Shown here piece after piece: positions 1 through 13,421 of a stretch of DNA of 58,186 nt. Numbering within the stretch: the first letter of the stretch is position 1; each line of letters opens with the position of its first letter. The position numbers and the translations under genes were made by a program. This DNA is from an uncultured Bradyrhizobium sp. Its GTDB lineage: Bacteria > Pseudomonadota > Alphaproteobacteria > Rhizobiales > Xanthobacteraceae. Below the pieces are notes generated by a model. It was given only the letters and a program-made list of their open reading frames with translations, searched no databases and was not told where the DNA came from. The DNA lies in NCBI RefSeq assembly GCF_936928535.1, contig NZ_CAKZHY010000021.1, positions 1-58,186 on the forward strand, in the 5' to 3' direction.

Positions 1-2055
1 ACCACCACGTCGCGCCCGGGTGGCGGCCCCTTGGGTCGCGCCCCCGCAGTTGCTGCCGGACCGGACGAGGACGATGGTCCGCGCCAGATCCGTCGTGGCC
101 CCGGCGGCGCCGCGCGCCCCGTGGTGGCGCCCAAACCCACCCACAAGCCTGGCCCGCAGAAGGAGCGCGGCCGCCTGACCGTCGTCACCGCGCTCAATGC
201 CGACGAGGTTCGCGAGCGCTCGATCGCCTCGTTCCGCCGCCGCACCCAGCGCCTGAAGGGCCACGCCTCGAACGAGCCGAAGGAAAAGCTCATTCGCGAA
301 GTGACGATCCCGGAAGCGATCACCATCCAGGAACTCGCCAACCGCATGTCCGAACGCGCGGTCGACGTCATCCGCATGCTGATGAAGCAGGGCGCGATGC
401 ACAAGATCACCGACGTGATCGACGCCGACACTGCGCAGCTGATCGCCGAGGAGCTCGGCCACACCGTCAAGCGCGTCGCCGCGTCGGACGTTGAAGAGGG
501 TCTGTTCGACCAGGTCGACGATTCCACCGACACCGAGACGCGGTCGCCGGTGGTGACCGTGATGGGCCACGTCGACCACGGCAAGACCTCGCTGCTCGAC
601 GCGCTCCGTCATGCCAACGTGGTCTCCGGCGAAGCCGGCGGCATCACCCAGCATATCGGCGCCTATCAGGTGCTGTCGCCCGAGAGCGGCAAGAAGATCA
701 CCTTCATCGACACGCCCGGCCACGCCGCGTTCACCGCGATGCGCGCCCGCGGCGCCAAGGTCACCGACATCGTCGTGCTAGTGGTCGCGGCCGATGACGG
801 CGTCATGCCGCAGACGGTCGAAGCCATCAACCACGCCAAGGCCGCGCGCGTGCCGATCATCGTTGCCATCAACAAGATCGACAAGCCCGACGCAAAGCCC
901 GAGCGCGTCCGCACCGAGCTGCTCCAGCACGAGGTGCAGGTGGAATCCTTCGGCGGCGACGTCGTCGACGTCGAAGTGTCCGCCAAGAACAAGACCAATC
1001 TCGACAAACTGCTCGAGATGATCGCACTGCAGGCCGATATCCTCGACCTGAAGACCAATTCGGAGCGTCCGGCCGAGGGCACCGTGATCGAAGCCAAGCT
1101 CGATCGCGGCCGTGGTCCGGTCGCGACCGTATTGGTCCAGCGCGGCACGCTGCGTGTCGGCGACATCATCGTCGCCGGCGCCGAAATGGGCCGCGTCCGC
1201 GCGCTGATCTCCGATCAGGGCGAGACGGTTCAGGAAGCCGGCCCCTCGGTGCCGGTCGAAGTGCTCGGCTTCAACGGTCCGCCGGAAGCCGGCGATCGTC
1301 TCGCGGTCGTCGAGAACGAAGCCCGCGCCCGCCAGGTCACGAGCTATCGCGCGCACCAGAAGCGCGAGAACGCGGCGGCCTCGATCTCGGGCATGCGCGG
1401 CTCGCTCGAGCAGATGATGTCCCAGCTGAAGACAGCGGGCCGCAAGGAATTCCCGCTGATCATCAAGGCCGACGTGCAAGGCTCGCTGGAAGCGATCTTG
1501 GGCTCGCTGGAGAAGCTCGGCACCGACGAAGTCGCAGCCCGCATCCTGCATGCGGGCGTCGGCGGCATCTCGGAATCCGACGTCACGCTCGCGGAAGGCT
1601 TCAACGCCGCGATCATCGGCTTCTCGGTTCGTGCCAACAAGGAAGCTGCTGCCGCCGCCAAGCGCAACGGCATCGAGATCCGCTACTACAACATCATCTA
1701 CGATCTCGTGGACGACGTGAAGAAGGCAATGAGCGGCCTGCTCGCGCCGACCTTGCGCGAAACCATGCTGGGCAATGCTGCGATCCTGGAGATCTTCAAC
1801 ATCTCCAAGGTCGGCAAGGTTGCCGGCTGCCGCGTCACCGACGGCACCGTGGAGCGCGGCGCCAATGTGCGCCTGATCCGCGACAACGTCGTCGTGCACG
1901 AAGGCAAGCTGTCGACGCTGAAGCGCTTCAAGGACGAAGTGAAGGAAGTCCAGGCCGGCCAGGAATGCGGCATGGCCTTCGAGAACTATCACGACATGCG
2001 TGCCGGTGACGTGATCGAGTGTTATCGCGTGGAGACGATCCAGCGCTCCCTGTAA
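1..2055 (+). CDS. infB: Translation initiation factor IF-2 (5' end outside window)
   Basis: IF-2 is the GTPase that places initiator fMet-tRNA on the 30S subunit and promotes 70S joining. The frame is open from the first base, so the gene starts upstream and only its C-terminal part is here. Visible in order: the tail of the Pro/Gly/Arg-rich N-terminal region, the IF2_N module, the G domain with GHVDHGKT (P-loop), DTPGH and NKID, and then the domain II to IV region ending in VETIQRSL. It heads the run rbfA-truB-rpsO-pnp on the same strand, the usual nusA-infB operon order. The gap to rbfA is 155 bp. Confidence 0.98.
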   Translation, partial: TTTSRPGGGPLGRAPAVAAGPDEDDGPRQIRRGPGGAARPVVAPKPTHKPGPQKERGRLTVVTALNADEVRERSIASFRRRTQRLKGHASNEPKEKLIREVTIPEAITIQELANRMSERAVDVIRMLMKQGAMHKITDVIDADTAQLIAEELGHTVKRVAASDVEEGLFDQVDDSTDTETRSPVVTVMGHVDHGKTSLLDALRHANVVSGEAGGITQHIGAYQVLSPESGKKITFIDTPGHAAFTAMRARGAKVTDIVVLVVAADDGVMPQTVEAINHAKAARVPIIVAINKIDKPDAKPERVRTELLQHEVQVESFGGDVVDVEVSAKNKTNLDKLLEMIALQADILDLKTNSERPAEGTVIEAKLDRGRGPVATVLVQRGTLRVGDIIVAGAEMGRVRALISDQGETVQEAGPSVPVEVLGFNGPPEAGDRLAVVENEARARQVTSYRAHQKRENAAASISGMRGSLEQMMSQLKTAGRKEFPLIIKADVQGSLEAILGSLEKLGTDEVAARILHAGVGGISESDVTLAEGFNAAIIGFSVRANKEAAAAAKRNGIEIRYYNIIYDLVDDVKKAMSGLLAPTLRETMLGNAAILEIFNISKVGKVAGCRVTDGTVERGANVRLIRDNVVVHEGKLSTLKRFKDEVKEVQAGQECGMAFENYHDMRAGDVIECYRVETIQRSL

Positions 2056-2109
2056 GTCCAAATCTTACCGAAGCGCCCGGATCTTTTTGAGCTGAAATTG
2101 CGGGAGTGC

Positions 2110-2134
2110 GATGGCCGGATTTTTTCCGGCCATC
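2110..2134. other. 10-bp perfect hairpin with an all-T loop between infB and rbfA
   Basis: GATGGCCGGA (2110-2119) and TCCGGCCATC (2125-2134) are perfect inverted repeats around a TTTTT loop. No T-run follows the stem, so it is not a standard intrinsic terminator on the plus strand. It may be an mRNA processing or stability element inside the operon. The rest of the 155-bp gap shows nothing I can name. Confidence 0.5.
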
Positions 2135-2210
2135 CACGCTCCATTCGTTTCAACAGGACAAATGACAATGCTCGTGTCCCAACGCGGGCACGACGAGGTG
2201 ATTTTCGACC

Positions 2211-2642
2211 ATGCCACGGCATCATCAGAAAAAGAGTTCCGCGCCCGGCGGCTCGCAGCGCCAGCTGCGCGTCGGCGAGCAGGTTCGCCACGCGATAGCC
2301 GATATTCTGGCGCAAGGCAGTGTGCATGATGCGGATCTCGAAGGCCACATCATCACCGTGCCGGAGGTGCGGATGTCGCCCGATCTGAAGCTCGCGACAA
2401 TCTACGTGATGCCGCTCGGTGGCCGCGACACCGAGCTCGTCATCACTGCGCTCGATCGCAACAAGAAATTCCTGCGCGGCGAAGTCGCGCGGCGCGTTAA
2501 CCTGAAATTTGCACCTGACCTTCGCTTCCGCGTCGACGAACGATTCGACGAAGCGGAACGGATCGAGAAGCTTTTGCGAACACCTGCGGTGCAGAAGGAC
2601 TTGGACAAGAATCCGGATTCGGATCGGGAAGAAGAGCAATGA
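2211..2642 (+). CDS. rbfA: 30S ribosome-binding factor A
   Basis: RbfA is a small KH-like protein that helps late 16S rRNA maturation, in the 5' end helix, during 30S assembly and cold adaptation. The 143-residue product has the family pattern: a basic N-terminus, [18 protein letters not shown], then [17 protein letters not shown] and a C-terminal [19 protein letters not shown]. The charged tail ([12 protein letters not shown]) is common in alphaproteobacteria. It lies between infB and truB, and its stop overlaps the truB start in an ATGA quartet (2639-2642), which points to translational coupling. Confidence 0.96.
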   Translation: MPRHHQKKSSAPGGSQRQLRVGEQVRHAIADILAQGSVHDADLEGHIITVPEVRMSPDLKLATIYVMPLGGRDTELVITALDRNKKFLRGEVARRVNLKFAPDLRFRVDERFDEAERIEKLLRTPAVQKDLDKNPDSDREEEQ

Positions 2643-3757
2643 TGATGGACCCGGCTCACGGCACGATTGCCAGCAACGAGGCCGACACGCGCGACATCCA
2701 GCAAAATAATTTTGCAGATGTCAGCGGCAATGCGCAGCCGCATCAGGAGGCGCGCCGCGTCAACAACGATCCGCGCGCGAACAAGCAGAAGGGCAATCAG
2801 GTGCGCCGCGACCGGCGCGACGTGCACGGCTGGGTCGTACTCGACAAACCGATCGGCATGACCTCGACGCAGGCCGTCGCCGTGCTCAAGCGCCTGTTCA
2901 ACGCCAAGCGCGCCGGCCACGCGGGCACGCTCGATCCGCTCGCCTCCGGCGGCCTGCCGATTGCGCTGGGTGAAGCCACCAAGACGGTTCCTTTCGTGAT
3001 GGACGGCCGCAAGCGCTACCGCTTTACGGTATGCTGGGGCGAGGAGCGCGACACCGATGATATCGAGGGCCAGGTCACGGCAACGTCGGACCGGCGCCCG
3101 ACCCGCGAGGCCATCTTGGCCCTGCTGCCGCGATTCACGGGCGTGATCGAGCAGGTTCCGCCGCGCTATTCGGCGATCAAGGTCCAGGGCGAGCGGGCTT
3201 ATGACCTCGCCCGCGACGGCGAAGTCGTGGAACTGGCGCCCCGCCCGGTCGAGATTCACCATTTAGCCCTTGTAGATCAACCGGATAACGACCGGGCCGT
3301 GTTCGAGGCCGAGTGCGGCAAGGGAACCTATGTCCGGGCGCTCGCCCGCGATATGGGCCGGATTCTGGGCACTTTCGGCCATATCTGCGCGCTCAGGCGG
3401 ACCCTGGTCGGCCCATTCAGCGAGAATGACATGATTCCGCTGGATCAACTGGAGGCTTTGTGCGATAGAGCCGCGTCCGGCGAGGGAAGCCTCGCCGACG
3501 CGCTAATGCCCGTTGAGACCGCGCTGGACGACATCCCGGCACTGGCCGTCACTCGGGCTGATGCGGCAAGGCTCCATCGGGGCCAGGCCGTTTTGTTGCG
3601 CGGACGGGATGCGCCCACAAGTAGCGGCACAGTCTATGTCACGGTGGCAGGCCGTCTTTTGGCGCTTGCCGAAGTTGGCAATGGCGAAATCATCCCCAAG
3701 CGTGTGTTCAACCTGACCGGCTTGACTGCCTCAACCGGTCGCAACGAGAGAAATTGA
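2639..3757 (+). CDS. truB: tRNA pseudouridine(55) synthase TruB
   Basis: TruB converts U55 in the T-loop of tRNAs to pseudouridine. The catalytic Asp is Asp99 in the [12 protein letters not shown] motif; the [16 protein letters not shown] and [15 protein letters not shown] motifs follow. The product is 372 residues, longer than the roughly 300-residue family norm, because about 60 polar, Asn/Arg-rich residues precede the conserved GWVVLDKP start of the core. The start at 2639 overlaps the rbfA stop (ATGA). A start closer to the core is possible, but I see no better one. rpsO begins 3 bp after its stop. Confidence 0.96.
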   Translation: MMMDPAHGTIASNEADTRDIQQNNFADVSGNAQPHQEARRVNNDPRANKQKGNQVRRDRRDVHGWVVLDKPIGMTSTQAVAVLKRLFNAKRAGHAGTLDPLASGGLPIALGEATKTVPFVMDGRKRYRFTVCWGEERDTDDIEGQVTATSDRRPTREAILALLPRFTGVIEQVPPRYSAIKVQGERAYDLARDGEVVELAPRPVEIHHLALVDQPDNDRAVFEAECGKGTYVRALARDMGRILGTFGHICALRRTLVGPFSENDMIPLDQLEALCDRAASGEGSLADALMPVETALDDIPALAVTRADAARLHRGQAVLLRGRDAPTSSGTVYVTVAGRLLALAEVGNGEIIPKRVFNLTGLTASTGRNERN

Positions 3758-3759
3758 CG

Positions 3760-4029
3760 ATGTCGATTGCCGCAGAACGCAAAGCGGAAGTCATCAAGAC
3801 GAATGCCACCAAGGCCGGTGATACCGGTTCGCCAGAGGTTCAGGTCGCGATCCTTTCGGAACGCATCAACAACCTGACCAGCCACTTCAAGACCCACGTG
3901 AAGGACAACCATTCGCGTCGTGGCCTCCTGAAGCTGGTCTCGACCCGCCGCTCGCTCCTCGACTACCTGAAGAAGAAGGACGAGGCGCGGTACAAGGCGC
4001 TGCTCGAGAAGCACAACATTCGTCGTTAA
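3760..4029 (+). CDS. rpsO: 30S ribosomal protein S15
   Basis: S15 is a primary 16S rRNA binding protein of the 30S platform. The 89-residue product, starting [12 protein letters not shown], has the family length and the motifs [29 protein letters not shown] and the C-terminal NIRR. The ATG at 3760 was chosen over the in-frame TTG at 3754 because it gives the standard S15 N-terminus. As in most bacteria, rpsO sits just before pnp, here separated by a terminator and a long leader hairpin. Confidence 0.98.
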   Translation: MSIAAERKAEVIKTNATKAGDTGSPEVQVAILSERINNLTSHFKTHVKDNHSRRGLLKLVSTRRSLLDYLKKKDEARYKALLEKHNIRR

Positions 4030-4038
4030 GAGTTCTTG

Positions 4039-4061
4039 CGCGCGCCACTGGCGCGCGTTTT
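4039..4061 (+). terminator. Intrinsic terminator after rpsO
   Basis: A perfect 8-bp stem, CGCGCGCC (4039-4046) and GGCGCGCG (4050-4057), with an ACT loop is followed by TTTT. It begins 10 nt after the rpsO stop. The T-run is short, so termination may be partial and leave some rpsO-pnp read-through. Confidence 0.75.
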
Positions 4062-4407
4062 AGCGCGTGGTTTCGAGCGAAAGCGCTTATTGCAGGGTTT
4101 TTGATCGAGGCTCACGCGTACGTCCGGTGCGGGCCAATGACGCTGCGCATCCGGGGCATGATCGGCGAAGACCAAAGGTTCGGTGTTCGCAATCGTGCCG
4201 ACTGACAGTCCAGCAGCAATCCGGCGGCTGGGCGCAACGGGCAAGGTGCCCGTATGACCCGAAAGGATGGACGCCATCCGACATCCAAAAACCATGGCAG
4301 GATCGCAGGACGCTGATCGCCCGCTCCGATCAGCGTCCTGCAATCTTGACATGGTTTTTGTTTTTCGAGCCGTCCCTTCTTTCGAGAACCCATGAAAGAA
4401 GACCTCT
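4062..4407 (+). promoter_or_regulatory. Long pnp leader region with a 34-bp imperfect stem-loop (4286-4360)
   Basis: This 346-bp stretch has no convincing gene. Its main feature is a near-symmetric stem-loop: left arm 4286-4319, 7-nt loop CCCGCTC (4320-4326), right arm 4327-4360. The inner 15 bp (4305-4319 with 4327-4341) are perfect. Over all 34 positions I count two mismatches (4304/4342 and 4297/4349) and one G-U pair (4300/4346). The base ends in an A-run/T-run pair followed by more T's, so it could also attenuate transcription. pnp starts 47 nt downstream, with a GAAAGAAG-type ribosome-binding site. In E. coli the pnp leader contains a long RNase III-cleaved stem used for PNPase autoregulation; a similar role here is inferred from position and shape. 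The earlier part, 4062-4285, shows only small hairpins. Confidence 0.7.
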
Positions 4408-6564
4408 ATGTTCAATAAGCATTCAGTCGAGATCGACTGGGGCGGACGCCCTCTCAAGCTCGAAACCGGCAAGATCGCACGCCAGGCCGACGGCGCCGTC
4501 ATCGCCACCTATGGCGAGACCGTGGTCCTTGCCACCGTCGTCGCGGCGAAGACGCCGCGTGAAGGCGTCGACTTCCTGCCGCTGACCGTCGACTACCAGG
4601 AAAAGACCTACGCGGCTGGCCGCATTCCCGGCGGCTATTTCAAGCGCGAGGGTCGTCCGACCGAGAAGGAGACGCTGGTCTCCCGCCTGATCGACCGTCC
4701 GATTCGTCCGCTGTTCGTCGACGGCTGGCGCAACGAGACCCAGGTGATCGCCACCGTGCTGTCGCACGACATGGAGAACGACCCCGATATCGTCGCGCTC
4801 GTGGCCTCCTCCGCTGCGCTGACTCTCTCGGGCGCTCCGTTCAAGGGCCCGATCGGCGCCGCCCGCGTCGGCTTCGCCAATGACGAGTTCATCCTCAACC
4901 CGACGCTCGACGAGATGGTCGACACCCAGCTCGACCTCGTCGTCGCCGGCACCGCCGACGCCGTGCTGATGGTGGAATCGGAAGCCAAGGAGCTGAACGA
5001 AGACATCATGCTCGGCGCCGTGATGTTCGGTCACCGCCACTTCCAGCCCGTGATCAACGCGATCATCGAGCTCGCCGAGAAGGCCGCCAAGGAGCCGCGC
5101 GAAGTCACCGTCATCGACAACGCCGCGCTCGAGAAGGAAATGCTCGGCCTGGTCGAGCAGGAGCTGCGCGCCGCCTACGCCATTCCGGTCAAGCAGGATC
5201 GCTACGCCGCGGTCGGCAAGGTCAAGGAGAAGGTGATCGCCCACTACTTCCCCGAAGGGCAGGAGCCGAAATACGACAAGCTGCGCATCAGCGCCGTGTT
5301 CAAGGAGCTCGAGGCGAAGATCGTTCGCTGGAACATCCTCGACACCGGCAAGCGCATCGACGGTCGCGACTCAAAGACCGTGCGCAACATCATCGCCGAA
5401 GTCGGCGTGCTGCCGCGCGCCCACGGTTCGGCGCTGTTCACCCGCGGCGAGACGCAGGGCCTGGTCGTCACCACGCTCGGCACCGGCGAGGACGAGCAGT
5501 ACATCGACGCGCTGTCGGGAACGTACAAAGAGACGTTCCTGCTGCACTACAACTTCCCTCCCTATTCGGTCGGTGAGACCGGCCGCCTCGGCGGCACCAA
5601 GCGCCGCGAGATCGGCCACGGCAAGCTTGCCTGGCGCGCGATCCATCCGGTGCTGCCGCCGCATCACGAGTTCCCCTACACGATCCGCGTGGTCTCGGAG
5701 ATCACCGAATCCAACGGCTCCTCGTCGATGGCTTCGGTCTGCGGCGCCTCGCTCGCACTGATGGACGCCGGCGTGCCGTTGAAGCGGCCGACCGCGGGCA
5801 TCGCGATGGGCCTGATCCTCGAAGACAAGCGCTTCGCGGTTCTCTCCGACATCCTCGGCGACGAAGACCATCTCGGCGACATGGACTTCAAGGTGGCCGG
5901 CACCGAGCAAGGCATCACCTCGCTCCAGATGGACATCAAGATCGAGGGCATCACCGAGGAGATCATGAAGGTCGCCCTCGGCCAGGCCAAGGAAGGTCGC
6001 ATCCACATCCTCGGCGAGATGGCGAAGGCGCTCACCAACGCCCGCGCCGAGCTCGGCGAATACGCGCCGCGCATCGAGACCTTCAAGATCGCCACCGACA
6101 AGATCCGCGAAGTGATCGGCACCGGCGGCAAGGTGATCCGCGAGATCGTCGAGAAGACCGGCGCCAAGGTCAATATCGAGGACGACGGCACCGTGAAGGT
6201 CGCCTCCAGCGACGGCGAAGCGATGAAGGCCGCGATCAAGTGGATCAAGTCGATCGCCTCCGATCCGGAAGTCGGCCAGATCTATGACGGCACCGTCGTC
6301 AAGGTGATGGAGTTCGGCGCCTTCGTGAACTTCTTCGGTTCAAAGGACGGCCTGGTTCACATCAGCCAGCTCGCGGCCAACCGCGTGCAGAAGACCTCCG
6401 ACGTCGTCAAGGAAGGCGACAAGGTCAAGGTCAAGCTGCTCGGCTTCGACGACCGCGGCAAGACCCGCCTGTCGATGAAGGTCGTCGACCAGACCACCGG
6501 CGAAGACCTCGAAGGCAAGGGCGGCGACGGCGAGAAGGCTCCGCGCGAAGCGGCCGGCGAGTAA
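4408..6564 (+). CDS. pnp: Polyribonucleotide nucleotidyltransferase (PNPase)
   Basis: PNPase is the phosphorolytic 3'-5' exoribonuclease of mRNA and sRNA turnover. The 718-residue product has the full architecture: a first RNase PH domain (about 1-220, with [15 protein letters not shown]), an all-helical linker, a second RNase PH domain (about 310-540, with [26 protein letters not shown] and the catalytic-region [18 protein letters not shown]), a KH domain ([15 protein letters not shown]) and a C-terminal S1 domain ([19 protein letters not shown]). It ends in an acidic/Gly tail. It is the last gene of the infB-pnp run and is followed by an intrinsic terminator. Confidence 0.98.
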   Translation: MFNKHSVEIDWGGRPLKLETGKIARQADGAVIATYGETVVLATVVAAKTPREGVDFLPLTVDYQEKTYAAGRIPGGYFKREGRPTEKETLVSRLIDRPIRPLFVDGWRNETQVIATVLSHDMENDPDIVALVASSAALTLSGAPFKGPIGAARVGFANDEFILNPTLDEMVDTQLDLVVAGTADAVLMVESEAKELNEDIMLGAVMFGHRHFQPVINAIIELAEKAAKEPREVTVIDNAALEKEMLGLVEQELRAAYAIPVKQDRYAAVGKVKEKVIAHYFPEGQEPKYDKLRISAVFKELEAKIVRWNILDTGKRIDGRDSKTVRNIIAEVGVLPRAHGSALFTRGETQGLVVTTLGTGEDEQYIDALSGTYKETFLLHYNFPPYSVGETGRLGGTKRREIGHGKLAWRAIHPVLPPHHEFPYTIRVVSEITESNGSSSMASVCGASLALMDAGVPLKRPTAGIAMGLILEDKRFAVLSDILGDEDHLGDMDFKVAGTEQGITSLQMDIKIEGITEEIMKVALGQAKEGRIHILGEMAKALTNARAELGEYAPRIETFKIATDKIREVIGTGGKVIREIVEKTGAKVNIEDDGTVKVASSDGEAMKAAIKWIKSIASDPEVGQIYDGTVVKVMEFGAFVNFFGSKDGLVHISQLAANRVQKTSDVVKEGDKVKVKLLGFDDRGKTRLSMKVVDQTTGEDLEGKGGDGEKAPREAAGE

Positions 6565-6590
6565 TCGCTTCAAGCCATTTCAGAAACACG

Positions 6591-6617
6591 AAGGGCGGCG
6601 TTTCGGCCGCCCTTTTT
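6591..6617 (+). terminator. Intrinsic terminator after pnp
   Basis: AAGGGCGGC (6591-6599) pairs with GCCGCCCTT (6606-6614) around a 6-nt loop and runs into TTTTT (6613-6617). It lies between the convergent pnp and katG and could act in both directions, since A's flank the left arm. Confidence 0.85.
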
Positions 6618-6642
6618 GTTTGTCGCTTGCTATGCGCTGGGA

Positions 6643-10303
<3,661 letters not shown>

Positions 10304-10306
10304 CCA

Positions 10307-10326
10307 GCGATCGTATAGACGATCGC
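10307..10326. terminator. Hairpin between the convergent GNAT gene and fabI
   Basis: GCGATCGT (10307-10314) and ACGATCGC (10319-10326) form a perfect 8-bp stem with an ATAG loop. There is no T-run on either side, so intrinsic termination is uncertain, but its position between convergent genes fits a transcript end. Confidence 0.4.
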
Positions 10327-10332
10327 GGCGGG

Positions 10333-11133
10333 TTACTCCGCAGCCTTGAGATCATCAGGCCTCGGCATCAGCACGATGTTGTAGCCGGAATCGACATAGT
10401 GGATTTCGCCGGTCACGCCGCCCGAGAGATCCGACAGCAGATACAGCGCCGAGCCGCCGAGCTCGTCGAGCGTGACGCCGCGGCGGAGCGGCGAATGCTT
10501 CTGCATGTATGCGAACATGGCGCGTGCCTCGCCGATGCCGGAGCCGGCGAGCGTGCGGATGGGGCCGGCGGAGATCGCGTTGACGCGGATGCCGCGCGGT
10601 CCGAAATCCGAGGCGAGATAGCGCACCGAGGCTTCCAGTGCCGCCTTGGCGACGCCCATCACGTTGTAGTTCGGCATCGATCGCTCAGAAGCGCCGAAGG
10701 TCAGCGTGATCATGCTGCCGCCGTCCGTCATCAGCTCGGCCGCGCGCTTTGCGACCTCCGTGAACGAGAAGCAGGAGATCACCATGGTGCGCGAAAAATT
10801 CTCGCGGCTGGTGTCGGCGTAGCGACCTTTCAGCTCGTTCTTGTCGGCGAAGCCGATCGCGTGAATGACGAAATCGAGCTTGCCCCATTTTTCGCGAAGC
10901 GCGGCGAAGGTCGCATCGACGCTGGCGATGTCCTCGACGTCGCAAGGCAGCACCAGCTCCACGCCAAGCTGCTCCGCCAGCGGCTTGACGCGCTTGCCGA
11001 GGGCCTCGCCCTGGAAGGTGAAGGCAAGCTCGGCGCCGTGAGCATGCAGCGTCTTCGCCATGCCCCAGGCGATCGAATGATCATTGGCGATGCCCATGAT
11101 CAGACCGCGCTTGCCTTTCATCAGACCTTCCAT
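10333..11133 (-). CDS. fabI: Enoyl-[acyl-carrier-protein] reductase FabI
   Basis: FabI carries out the NADH-dependent last reduction of each fatty-acid elongation cycle. The 266-residue product begins MEGLMKGKRGLIMGIANDHSIAWG, the classical FabI nucleotide-binding start. It has the SDR active-site pair Tyr156 and Lys163 in NYNVMGVAK and the later RTLAGSGI loop. It is the third gene of fabA-fabB-fabI on the minus strand, separated from fabB by 153 bp that include a repeat-like inverted element. Confidence 0.97.
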   Translation of the reverse strand: MEGLMKGKRGLIMGIANDHSIAWGMAKTLHAHGAELAFTFQGEALGKRVKPLAEQLGVELVLPCDVEDIASVDATFAALREKWGKLDFVIHAIGFADKNELKGRYADTSRENFSRTMVISCFSFTEVAKRAAELMTDGGSMITLTFGASERSMPNYNVMGVAKAALEASVRYLASDFGPRGIRVNAISAGPIRTLAGSGIGEARAMFAYMQKHSPLRRGVTLDELGGSALYLLSDLSGGVTGEIHYVDSGYNIVLMPRPDDLKAAE

Positions 11134-11159
11134 TGCCTGCTAACTCCACTGTCAGTGTC

Positions 11160-11272
11160 ATCGCCCGCGCGGGCGGGCGATCCAGTATTCCAGAAGCGGT
11201 CGTAAAAAATCGAGAAGCCGCGGCGTATAGGATGCCCCGCCCCCGTGCGCAATTGCGCACTAGGCGGGGCAT
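11160..11272. repeat. GC-rich inverted repeat element between fabB and fabI
   Basis: ATGCCCCGCC (11232-11241) and GGCGGGGCAT (11263-11272) are perfect inverted repeats. Nested inside is the palindrome GTGCGCAATTGCGCAC (11245-11260). The adjoining 11160-11205 (GCCCGCGCGGGCGGGCGATCC) resembles palindromic repeats I associate with Bradyrhizobium intergenic DNA. It sits inside the fabB-fabI transcript and may be a processing or repeat element. Confidence 0.5.
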
Positions 11273-11286
11273 GACAGCTTGTGGGC

Positions 11287-12510
11287 TCACACGTCCATCC
11301 GGCTGAACACCAGCGTGGCGTTGGTGCCGCCGAAGCCGAACGAGTTCGACAGCACGGTGCCGATTTTGACGTTGTCGATGCGCTTGCGCACGATCGGCAT
11401 GTCGGCGAACACGGGATCGAGCTCCTGGATGTGCGCACTCTCGCAGATGAAACCGTTCTTCATCATCAGCAGCGAGTAGATCGCCTCCTGCACGCCGGTC
11501 GCGCCCAGCGAGTGGCCTGTCAGCGCCTTGGTCGCGGAGATCGGCGGGCACTTTTCGCCGGCGCCGAACACGCGACGAAGCGCATCGATCTCGGGCGGGT
11601 CGCCGGCCGGCGTCGAAGTGGCGTGCGGGTTGATGTAGTCGACCTTGGTCTTCACCGTCGACATCGCCATGCGCATGCAGCGCTCAGCGCCTTCGCCCGA
11701 CGGCGCAACCATGTCGTAGCCGTCCGAGGTCGCACCATAGCCGACGATCTCGCCGTAGATGCGCGCACCGCGCGCCTTGGCATGCTCAAGCTCTTCCAGC
11801 ACCAGCACGCCGGCGCCGCCGGCGATGACGAAGCCGTCTCGATTGACGTCATAGGGACGCGAGGCGGTGGCGGGCGTGTCGTTGTACTTCGAGGACATCG
11901 CGCCCATGGCGTCGAACAGCACCGACAGCGACCAGTCGAGCTCCTCGCAGCCGCCCGCGAAGATGACGTCCTGCTTGCCGATCTGAATCGTCTCATAGGC
12001 ATTGCCGACGCAGTGGTTCGAGGTCGCGCAGGCCGAGGAGATCGAATAATTCACGCCCTTGATCTTGAACCAGGTCGCAAGCGTTGCCGACGCTGTGGAC
12101 GACATCGCCTTCGGCACGGCAAACGGACCGACGCGCTTGGGTCCCTTGGTGCGGGTGATGTCGGCGGCTTCGACGATGGTGCGAGCGGACGGACCACCGG
12201 AGCCCATGATGATACCGGTGCGAATGTTGGAGACTTCGTCAGGCGACAGGCCGGAGTCCTGGATCGCCTGTTCCATTGCGATGTGATTCCACGCGGCGCC
12301 CTGGCCGAGGAAACGCATCGCACGGCGGTCGACGACCGTCGAAGGATCGAGCGTGGGCGCACCTTGCACCTGCGAGCGGAAACCGAGTTCGGCATATTTC
12401 TCGGCCCGCGAAATGCCCGACTTCGCCTCGTGGAGGCTTGCAAGCACTTCCTGGGTGTTGTTTCCGATCGACGAGACGATACCCATCCCGGTGACCACAA
12501 CCCGCCTCAT
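11287..12510 (-). CDS. fabB: Beta-ketoacyl-ACP synthase I (FabB)
   Basis: FabB elongates unsaturated acyl-ACPs made after FabA isomerisation. The 407-residue product has the thiolase-fold synthase triad: Cys161 in [10 protein letters not shown], the His of [11 protein letters not shown], and the His of [13 protein letters not shown]. The start [14 protein letters not shown] is the family's standard N-terminus. It lies 39 bp downstream of fabA on the same strand, which is the conserved unsaturated fatty-acid operon. Confidence 0.97.
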   Translation of the reverse strand: MRRVVVTGMGIVSSIGNNTQEVLASLHEAKSGISRAEKYAELGFRSQVQGAPTLDPSTVVDRRAMRFLGQGAAWNHIAMEQAIQDSGLSPDEVSNIRTGIIMGSGGPSARTIVEAADITRTKGPKRVGPFAVPKAMSSTASATLATWFKIKGVNYSISSACATSNHCVGNAYETIQIGKQDVIFAGGCEELDWSLSVLFDAMGAMSSKYNDTPATASRPYDVNRDGFVIAGGAGVLVLEELEHAKARGARIYGEIVGYGATSDGYDMVAPSGEGAERCMRMAMSTVKTKVDYINPHATSTPAGDPPEIDALRRVFGAGEKCPPISATKALTGHSLGATGVQEAIYSLLMMKNGFICESAHIQELDPVFADMPIVRKRIDNVKIGTVLSNSFGFGGTNATLVFSRMDV

Positions 12511-12549
12511 GACAGCCTCGCCTAAATCGTTGTCTTCTTGGTGATGCGC

Positions 12550-13071
12550 TTAGCCCAGGCTCACGCCCTGCTTGAACAGGCCGACCTTCAGATCCTTCGC
12601 GCGATAAATAATCTGGTCGTCGACCGAAAGCCATCCGTCGGCAATGCCGAGCACCAGCTTTGAACGCATCACGCGCTTGATATCGACGTTGTACACAACC
12701 TTGCGAGCCTCGGGCAGCACCTGGCCGCCGAACTTCAATTCGCTGAGGCCAAGCGCACGGCCGCGACCTTCGCCACCGCTCCAGCCCAGATAAAAGCCGA
12801 CCATTTGCCACAGCGCGTCGAGGCCGAGACAACCCGGCATCACCGGATCGTTCTTGAAGTGGCAGCCGAAGAACCAGAGATCGGCCTTCACGTCGAGCTC
12901 GGCGCGCACCAGGCCCTTGCCGAATTCGCCGCCATTGTCGTTGATTTCCGTGATGCGGTCGAACATCAGCATCGGCGGTAGCGGCAATTGCGCATTGCCG
13001 GGGCCGAACATCTCGCCGCGGGCACATGCCAGCAAATCTTCGTATTCGTAACCATTGCGCCTGTTCAGCAT
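12550..13071 (-). CDS. fabA: 3-hydroxydecanoyl-ACP dehydratase/isomerase FabA
   Basis: FabA dehydrates 3-hydroxydecanoyl-ACP and isomerises the product to cis-3-decenoyl-ACP, the branch point to unsaturated fatty acids. The 173-residue hot-dog protein has His71 and Asp85 in [21 protein letters not shown], aligned with the E. coli active-site His70 and Asp84. The frame stays open upstream to 13287, but the ATG at 13071 ([14 protein letters not shown]) gives the family length. It is first in fabA-fabB-fabI and divergent from irr. Confidence 0.96.
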   Translation of the reverse strand: MLNRRNGYEYEDLLACARGEMFGPGNAQLPLPPMLMFDRITEINDNGGEFGKGLVRAELDVKADLWFFGCHFKNDPVMPGCLGLDALWQMVGFYLGWSGGEGRGRALGLSELKFGGQVLPEARKVVYNVDIKRVMRSKLVLGIADGWLSVDDQIIYRAKDLKVGLFKQGVSLG

Positions 13072-13421
13072 GCGGAAGCCTCTGTTTGAACCCCGATTGA
13101 GCGGCGTTTCTGGCAAAAATGGGCCCCATCCTGCTCGGATGGCAACACCCATTGCCATCCTCAGGCGCCAATACCGAGAGCCGGATCGGCCGCGGGCCGG
13201 GCCCCAATGCCTGGCCGCGCCAAAATCGGTTGGGCGGAACCGCGCGCTCTCTAACACAGGCCTTTTCGGGTAGCAAAGCCGTCCCATGAAGGTAAAATGA
13301 CGAAGCTTCGGGGCAGTTCCTCAGCTGATTAGAACCACTCTAGTTGCGAGAAACTTGCATCTGCATCTATCTGTCCATATATTGCAGATAGATAGTGTTC
13401 ACGCGTGCCCGAATCCTGGAA
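13072..13421. promoter_or_regulatory. fabA/irr divergent control region with Fur-type direct repeats and an inverted repeat
   Basis: This 350-bp region has no supported gene. Close to irr are three ordered signals. First, GAACCACTCTAG at 13332-13343, also found before katG, within the weak palindrome TAGA-N5-TCTA (13330-13342). Second, TGCATC-TGCATC-TATCTG at 13356-13373, three imperfect direct hexamers like those I recall being reported as the unusual Fur-binding site of the B. japonicum irr promoter. Third, ATCTATCTG (13365-13373) and CAGATAGAT (13385-13393), a perfect 9-bp inverted repeat with an 11-nt spacer. The far side, 13072-13320, is the fabA leader; I see nothing distinctive in it. 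Confidence 0.65.

Noticed and set aside
4062..4285. Short open frames between rpsO and pnp
   Set aside because: They lack ribosome-binding sites and protein-like patterns, and the region's structure favours an RNA leader.
13072..13287. Extended fabA frame upstream of 13071
   Set aside because: The added residues have no FabA similarity and would exceed family length; the [12 protein letters not shown] start fits FabA.
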